Below are positions 3,934-8,175 of a stretch of 8,175 nucleotides of DNA, one piece after another. This DNA comes from Sphingomonadaceae bacterium (GTDB lineage Bacteria > Pseudomonadota > Alphaproteobacteria > Sphingomonadales > Sphingomonadaceae), in the NCBI GenBank assembly GCA_013821585.1, contig JACDGO010000077.1, positions 1-8,175 on the forward strand, given 5' to 3'. The notes under the pieces were generated by a model. It saw nothing but the letters and a program-made list of their open reading frames with translations, ran no database searches and had not been told where the DNA came from. Every line of letters starts with the position of its first letter. Within the stretch, counting starts at the first letter, position 1. Position numbers and translations under genes: made by a program.

Positions 3934-5988
3934 ATGAATCGTCGGGATTTCCTAGCGAGCGCAGCGGCACTGGGCGCGGTCGCGGTGTGGGCGACACCTT
4001 CGAGGGCCAGCGCTTCGCGTGTCGCCTGGCGCGAGGACCGTGCCGTCTATCCGCAGGGCGTGGCATCGGGCGACCCCGATAAGCAAAGCGTTGTCCTGTG
4101 GACACGGCGCCCGTTCGCTGACGGCACGCAGCACGAACTGTTCGTCGAGGTCGCGCGCGATCCCAATTTCCACCAGGTTGTAGCCGCAATCCACGCCCCC
4201 GTTTTAGCGGCGGCGGATTGGACATGCCGCGTTCTCGTCGGCGGTCTGACGCCTGCGACCATTTATTGGTACCGCTTTACCGACGAGGGCGGCCAGGGGA
4301 GCCGTGTCGGCCGCACGATCACAGCGCCGAGCACCGCCGACGCGCGCCCTGTGCGCTTCGCGTTTGTCTCATGCCAGAGCGTCAACGAAGGCGCGCAGAA
4401 CGCGTATCGCCGGATGATCTGGGAGGATGAGCGCGCTCCCTCTGATCAGCGGCTCGGCTTCGTGCTACATCTGGGTGACTTCATCTACGAGGTCGTCGAA
4501 TATCCTGACGAAGTGCCGCATCGCTATGCGCGCACCGTGTACGACATCGGACGCGTGCCGGATGCGCGGAAGGTTGGCAATTTTCATGTGCCGACCACGC
4601 TCGACGGCTACCGCATGGTCTACCGCGCGCATATCGACGATCCCGACGTCCAGGACGCGCGTGCCCGTTTCCCGTTTATCTGCATTGGCGACAATCACGA
4701 ATTCTCGTGGCAGGGCTGGCAAAGCTTCATCGAATATGCAGGCAAGGTAGAGCCCGCGCAGAGGCTGCGCGTCGCCGCCAATCAGGCGTGGTGGGAATAT
4801 ATCCCTTCGCGCGTGCGCAAGGCCTCGGGCGCCGGGCTCGATCAATTCGATCCACCGGCCGTCGTCAACTCCCCAATTGTGAAGCTCGATGATCATGGCT
4901 TCGGTGCCGAGCCCAACAACATGGCCGCGGTGGGCAGTATGACGGCGTATCGTGCGTTGCGCTGGGGCCCGCATGTCGAACTGATCCTGACCGATTTCCA
5001 CAGTTACACGATGCAGGACCCCAGCACGCGCGCCGAGGCCGAGGCGTTCGATCTTCCCGATTTTCCCTTCTTGTTTCCGCAGGAAGCGCTTGAAATCCTG
5101 GAAGCGGGCAGCAGCTACCGTGGCGGACACCCACCCGACACGATCCCGCTCGGCGACAAAAAGGTGGCGAATTTCCGCAAGAATGAGCCGGTCTTCACGG
5201 TGCTGGGACATGACCAGAAAGCGTGGCTGAAGAACCGATTAGCGAGTTCGCAGGCGACGTGGAAAATCTGGGGCGCGACGAACGGCACGCTTGATATGCG
5301 CACCGATCCACAGAACCTGCCGGCGGGTCACAAGACATGGCCGGGAGCGGGCTATGCGACTTTCGGCGGCGGCGATTTTAGCGCAGCGCTGACCGAACGC
5401 GGCGAGATCTACGACTGGGTGCGTGACCGCAACGTTACCGGTTTCGTGACGCTGTCTGGCGACCGTCACAGCTTTTGGGCAGGCTATGCCGCCAAGGCAT
5501 TGCCGCCGGAAGAGTTCAAATTGGTCGGGGTCACATTTATCACTGGCTCTATCTCTGCGCCTGGACTTGCCGAAGCGCTGGAATATAAGCTGAAGAGCCA
5601 TCCGCTCCGCCCTCTGTTCTGCGTTGAGCGTGACGGCCAGGCGCCCGAAGCGACGGTGAATTTGTCGATCAAACGCGGGGTACGCGCGGCCCTGGAATAT
5701 GCCGAGAGCGGAGACATCGTGAAAGCACGCGCCGCGACCAATCCCGATCTCGCACCGCACCTCGAATTCGTCGATATGGGCGGGCACGGTTATTCCGTCG
5801 TCACTGCTGGCCCAGATAAAATTGACACCCAATTCGTCTGCGTACCCCGCCCCATCGTGCGCGCCAACACACCGGACGGTGGGCCCGTCCGTTACCGCGT
5901 GTCGCATGTTGCACGCCGCTGGAACGTCGGCGAACCCCCCAGGTTGACGCAGCGGATTATCGAGGGCGATCCCAAGCTCTCGATCTGA
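3934..5988 (+). CDS. phoD: PhoD-family alkaline phosphatase/phosphodiesterase, Tat-exported
   Basis: This 684-residue metalloenzyme releases phosphate from mono- and diesters outside the cytoplasm. The N-terminus NRRDFLASAAALGAVAVWA is a Tat signal with likely cleavage after ASA (about residue 28), so the enzyme is exported folded with its metals. The PhoD_N Fn3-like domain runs from about 38 to 130 (QGVASGDPDKQSVVLWTR, then TPATIYWYRF). The catalytic domain follows with FVSCQS (C147), HLGDFIYE (D182), GDNHEF (D253 to E256), TDFHSYT (D354) and LSGDRHSFWAGY (D510, H512), which are the expected metal-ligand motifs. The C-terminal part has FITGSISAPGL and GGHGYSVVTA. At GDNHE most PhoD proteins have DDHE, so this copy has Asn as in calcineurin-like enzymes. 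It is about 100 residues longer than Bacillus PhoD, with the extra length in the 360-430 and C-terminal regions. The gene is intact and has its own promoter candidate. Confidence 0.93.
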   Translation: MNRRDFLASAAALGAVAVWATPSRASASRVAWREDRAVYPQGVASGDPDKQSVVLWTRRPFADGTQHELFVEVARDPNFHQVVAAIHAPVLAAADWTCRVLVGGLTPATIYWYRFTDEGGQGSRVGRTITAPSTADARPVRFAFVSCQSVNEGAQNAYRRMIWEDERAPSDQRLGFVLHLGDFIYEVVEYPDEVPHRYARTVYDIGRVPDARKVGNFHVPTTLDGYRMVYRAHIDDPDVQDARARFPFICIGDNHEFSWQGWQSFIEYAGKVEPAQRLRVAANQAWWEYIPSRVRKASGAGLDQFDPPAVVNSPIVKLDDHGFGAEPNNMAAVGSMTAYRALRWGPHVELILTDFHSYTMQDPSTRAEAEAFDLPDFPFLFPQEALEILEAGSSYRGGHPPDTIPLGDKKVANFRKNEPVFTVLGHDQKAWLKNRLASSQATWKIWGATNGTLDMRTDPQNLPAGHKTWPGAGYATFGGGDFSAALTERGEIYDWVRDRNVTGFVTLSGDRHSFWAGYAAKALPPEEFKLVGVTFITGSISAPGLAEALEYKLKSHPLRPLFCVERDGQAPEATVNLSIKRGVRAALEYAESGDIVKARAATNPDLAPHLEFVDMGGHGYSVVTAGPDKIDTQFVCVPRPIVRANTPDGGPVRYRVSHVARRWNVGEPPRLTQRIIEGDPKLSI

Positions 5989-6101
5989 ACGCGCTGTGAG
6001 GGTTGGACGCCGGACAGGATGGGCACGTGGCAGCCTAACGATGCTCGCTGACACCTCGCTATCTGTGTTAGCTGTTGGGAAGGAGACGATCAACTTAAAG
6101 G

Positions 6102-6132
6102 GCCCATATTGGGCGCGTCGCCGAAAGGCGGC
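6102..6132. other. Two tandem hairpins between phoD and the DUF885 gene
   Basis: The first hairpin pairs GCCCA (6102-6106) with TGGGC (6110-6114) around TAT. The second pairs CGCC (6119-6122) with GGCG (6127-6130) around a GAAA tetraloop and can be extended by a G-T and a G-C pair. No T-run follows, so a simple intrinsic terminator is not supported. They may stabilise or attenuate the transcript. The rest of the 232-bp gap shows no convincing gene. Confidence 0.4.
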
Positions 6133-6220
6133 CTTCATCTCATTTGCAGATGTAGGTACTGCTGTTAAGTTCGCTTCCTCACGAGCTCCCAAGGGCCTCG
6201 GCATCGGATAAGGGTCGAAC

Positions 6221-8056
6221 ATGTATAAAATGGCGTTGCTTCTTGCGGCGACGGCGGCGATCGTCATTCCACACACGGCAGTGATTGCCGCTGAGCCGGC
6301 AGCAGTTGCGCCGGCCGCAGCGCAAGATACGCGCCTGACCGTATTCCTCGATGCCGAGTTCGCTAATGACCTGAAACTCAGGCCGCAGCTCGCGACGCGT
6401 CTCGGATTGAAGGAGGGCGAGGACAGGCTCGACGACATCAGCGATGCGGCCCAACTCCAGCGGCTCGAAGAGCGTCGCGCTAGCGTCGCCCGGATGAAGG
6501 CCGCTTTCGATCGCGGCAAATTGTCACCGAGGGGCCAGACCAACTTCGATATCTGGACAACCGAGCTCCAGCGGATGGAACTGCAGTACAAATATCGCCG
6601 CTATCAACCGCCATTCTATTCCTTCCTCTATTCCGTGCACTCGCAGCTGCCCGATTTCCTGATTAACACGCACACCGCAAGCGATGCTGCGGACATGCGT
6701 GCCTACAACGCGCGGCTGCGGGCGATCCCCGCTGTGCTCGACACCGCCATCGCGCAGACGAAATTGTCCGATACGGCCGGCATCCACGCGCCGAGGTTCG
6801 AGATCGAGCGCGTCATCGAAGGCGCAAACGTCATCATTACCGGCGCGCCGTTCAACGCGGGCAAGGACTCGCCATTGTGGGCCGATGCCAAGGCGAAAGT
6901 CGGCAAACTGCAAGCCGCGGGCAAGCTCACCCCTACCGAGGCGGATGCGCTACTTGACGATACGCGCGCGTCGTTGGTGGCGATGAAGCCGGGTTATGAG
7001 CGTGTCATCGCTTGGGCGAGAAGCGAACTACCAACAGCGCCGAGCGGCCGGGTCGGAGCGATCTCGCTGCCTGGCGGCGTGGAGTGGTATGCGGCGGCGC
7101 TTAGCATCAATACGACGCTCCCGTTGTCGGCAAAGCAAATCCACCAGATCGGCCTCGACGAGCTCAAGCGGATCGAGGGCGAGCAGGACGCATTCGCGAA
7201 AACAGCCGGCTTCGCTGACCACGAAGCCTTCTATGCCGATCGCGCCAAGCGCTTTCCGCCGCAGCCCTGGACGGAGGCGCTGCGCCAGGAATATCTGGCC
7301 CGCGCGAACGGAATTGTCGCGCACAACCGCTCTCTGCTGCCGGAGCGCTTCAACGCTATGCCGCAATATCGCGCCGAGGTCATTCGCGAGCCCTCTTTCA
7401 GCGAGGTTGCGGGGGGCGCCGCGCACGCTGCGCCGCCGAGCCCCGATGGCGTTCGCCCGGGCCGTGTCTATGTCCATCTTCAGGGCAAGACTCCCGACCC
7501 GGCCCTGCTCACCGACCTGATGTGTCATGAGGGCATCCCTGGCCATGTGATGGCCGGTGACATCCAGGTGCGGCAGACGCGGACGCCCAGGTTCCGCCTC
7601 GCCGGCGGCTATGTTTCGTTCAATGAAGGCTGGGCTCTCTATGCTGAGCAGTTGTGTAAGGAGATCGGCGCCTATTCCGACGTCGCCGATGACTTCATGC
7701 ACCTCGACCAGGAACATTTCCGCGCCGCCAGGCTGGTCGTCGACACCGGCATTCACGCGCTGGGCTGGACCGAGCAGCAAGCCGTCGATTTCATGATGAG
7801 CACCGGCCGGCTGTCCCCCGATCAGGCGCGGTCGGAGGTGCGGCGCTACATCACGTTGCCCGGCCAGGCGACTGGGTACAAGATCGGCATGCTCAAGATC
7901 ATGGCGTTGCTCCACAAGGCCGAAACCGCGCTGGGGCCGAAGTTCGACATCAAGGCCTTCGACGACCTGATCATCAGCGACGGCTCGCAGCCGCTACTGG
8001 TCTTGGAGGAACGGGTGGACAACTGGATCGCCGACCAGAAACAAGCTCGGCACTAA
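6221..8056 (+). CDS. Secreted DUF885 family metallopeptidase
   Basis: This 611-residue protein belongs to the DUF885 family of predicted zinc metallopeptidases. An N-terminal signal peptide (hydrophobic residues 4-22, cleavage probably after VIAA or within the following Ala-rich stretch) sends it to the periplasm or outer membrane. The zinc site is CHEGIPGHVMAG (H436, E437, H442), with the third ligand probably E469 in FNEGWALYAEQL. The downstream blocks RAARLVVDTGIHALGW and YITLPGQATGYKIGMLKI are typical of the family's C-terminus. About 600 residues is the usual length, so the gene looks complete. The start at 6221 has AAGGG 6 nt upstream; a second ATG three codons later is possible. Peptide hydrolysis is expected but the substrate is unknown. 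It lies 232 bp after phoD on the same strand, and joint transcription is not shown. Confidence 0.93.
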   Translation: MYKMALLLAATAAIVIPHTAVIAAEPAAVAPAAAQDTRLTVFLDAEFANDLKLRPQLATRLGLKEGEDRLDDISDAAQLQRLEERRASVARMKAAFDRGKLSPRGQTNFDIWTTELQRMELQYKYRRYQPPFYSFLYSVHSQLPDFLINTHTASDAADMRAYNARLRAIPAVLDTAIAQTKLSDTAGIHAPRFEIERVIEGANVIITGAPFNAGKDSPLWADAKAKVGKLQAAGKLTPTEADALLDDTRASLVAMKPGYERVIAWARSELPTAPSGRVGAISLPGGVEWYAAALSINTTLPLSAKQIHQIGLDELKRIEGEQDAFAKTAGFADHEAFYADRAKRFPPQPWTEALRQEYLARANGIVAHNRSLLPERFNAMPQYRAEVIREPSFSEVAGGAAHAAPPSPDGVRPGRVYVHLQGKTPDPALLTDLMCHEGIPGHVMAGDIQVRQTRTPRFRLAGGYVSFNEGWALYAEQLCKEIGAYSDVADDFMHLDQEHFRAARLVVDTGIHALGWTEQQAVDFMMSTGRLSPDQARSEVRRYITLPGQATGYKIGMLKIMALLHKAETALGPKFDIKAFDDLIISDGSQPLLVLEERVDNWIADQKQARH

Positions 8057-8080
8057 ACGGGCGCTGTTTCCGTCCGAGAA

Positions 8081-8152
8081 CAGACGGTCGAGTATCGGGA
8101 CGGTCCGTCGCTCATTTGGATGTCTGGCTTTGGGCGCGAAGCTGACCGTCTG
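8081..8152. repeat. 9-bp inverted repeat downstream of the DUF885 gene
   Basis: CAGACGGTC at 8081-8089 is perfectly complementary to GACCGTCTG at 8144-8152, with a 54-nt spacer. A further direct copy, GACGGTC, is at 8099-8105. A weaker stem (CTGTT 8064-8068 with AACAG 8079-8083) precedes it. No T-run follows either structure, so they are not clear intrinsic terminators. They may be part of a dispersed intergenic repeat or a 3'-end stabilising structure. Confidence 0.4.
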
Positions 8153-8175
8153 CCCGTGGATACTAACATGTGCTC

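Noticed and set aside
4465..5211. Minus-strand open frame of 248 codons inside phoD
   Set aside because: It is antisense to the PhoD catalytic domain and has no motif or start signal.
5239..6591. Minus-strand open frame of 450 codons spanning the end of phoD and the start of the DUF885 gene
   Set aside because: It is antisense to two well-supported genes, shows no family motifs, is rich in Arg, Ser and Ala as expected of GC-rich antisense frames, and has no ribosome site.
7028..7915. Minus-strand open frame of 295 codons inside the DUF885 gene
   Set aside because: It is a mirror frame of a conserved coding region with no recognisable domain.
1..8175. CRISPR array, tRNA, rRNA, toxin-antitoxin pair or defence island
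   Set aside because: No regularly spaced repeats, cloverleaf or rRNA sequence, and no paired small toxin/antitoxin genes were seen on either strand.

Overview
The window is GC-rich. Its gene families point to an alphaproteobacterium, most likely a sphingomonad (Sphingomonas, Sphingobium, Novosphingobium or a relative). The hints are a Tat-exported PhoD phosphatase, a DUF885 metallopeptidase, a DUF1993 protein, a small CxxCxGxG zinc protein, and IS6, IS110 and apparent IS630 elements. This placement comes from family content only; no rRNA or other marker gene is present.

Left part (1-1160). On the minus strand there is the 5' part of an NADPH:quinone oxidoreductase-type (MDR superfamily) gene starting at 295 with a good ribosome site. 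Its protein stops resembling the family after about 57 residues, next to TA dinucleotides. From there to the window edge the DNA looks like the end of an IS630-type element, whose apparent transposase start lies at 56 in another frame. Divergent from this stump is an intact DUF1993 gene (454-975), followed 30 nt later by a small unrecognised ORF (1006-1155).

Middle part (about 1197-3062) is a nested mobile element. An IS6-family transposase gene has lost its 5' part and is split in two. Its C-terminal half reads ...SVHANVHNH up to about 1406 and resumes FNLERHLVDRQ... at 2912, ending at 3001. Between these halves sits a 1.5-kb IS110-superfamily element (about 1408-2911) with an intact transposase on the minus strand. 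Its imperfect 10-bp subterminal inverted repeats and long (272 nt) non-coding 3' side match the IS1111 subgroup. That 3' side is where the guide RNA (bridge RNA or seekRNA) of such elements is expected, and it holds three consecutive hairpins plus an 8-nt match to the insertion junction.

Right part (3063-8175). After about 300 bp with no recognisable gene come three genes on the plus strand: a small zinc-motif protein (3370-3711), a Tat-exported PhoD-family alkaline phosphatase or phosphodiesterase (3934-5988) with a good promoter candidate and ribosome site, and a secreted DUF885 metallopeptidase (6221-8056). The last two are envelope or periplasmic hydrolases that could serve phosphate and peptide scavenging. 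The 232-bp gap between them contains two hairpins, so they may not share a transcript. The window ends in a short intergenic stretch with a 9-bp inverted repeat.

No wholly new multi-gene system is evident. The most unusual content is the IS110-in-IS6 nesting with its candidate guide RNA, and the acid-substituted catalytic site of the IS110 transposase.
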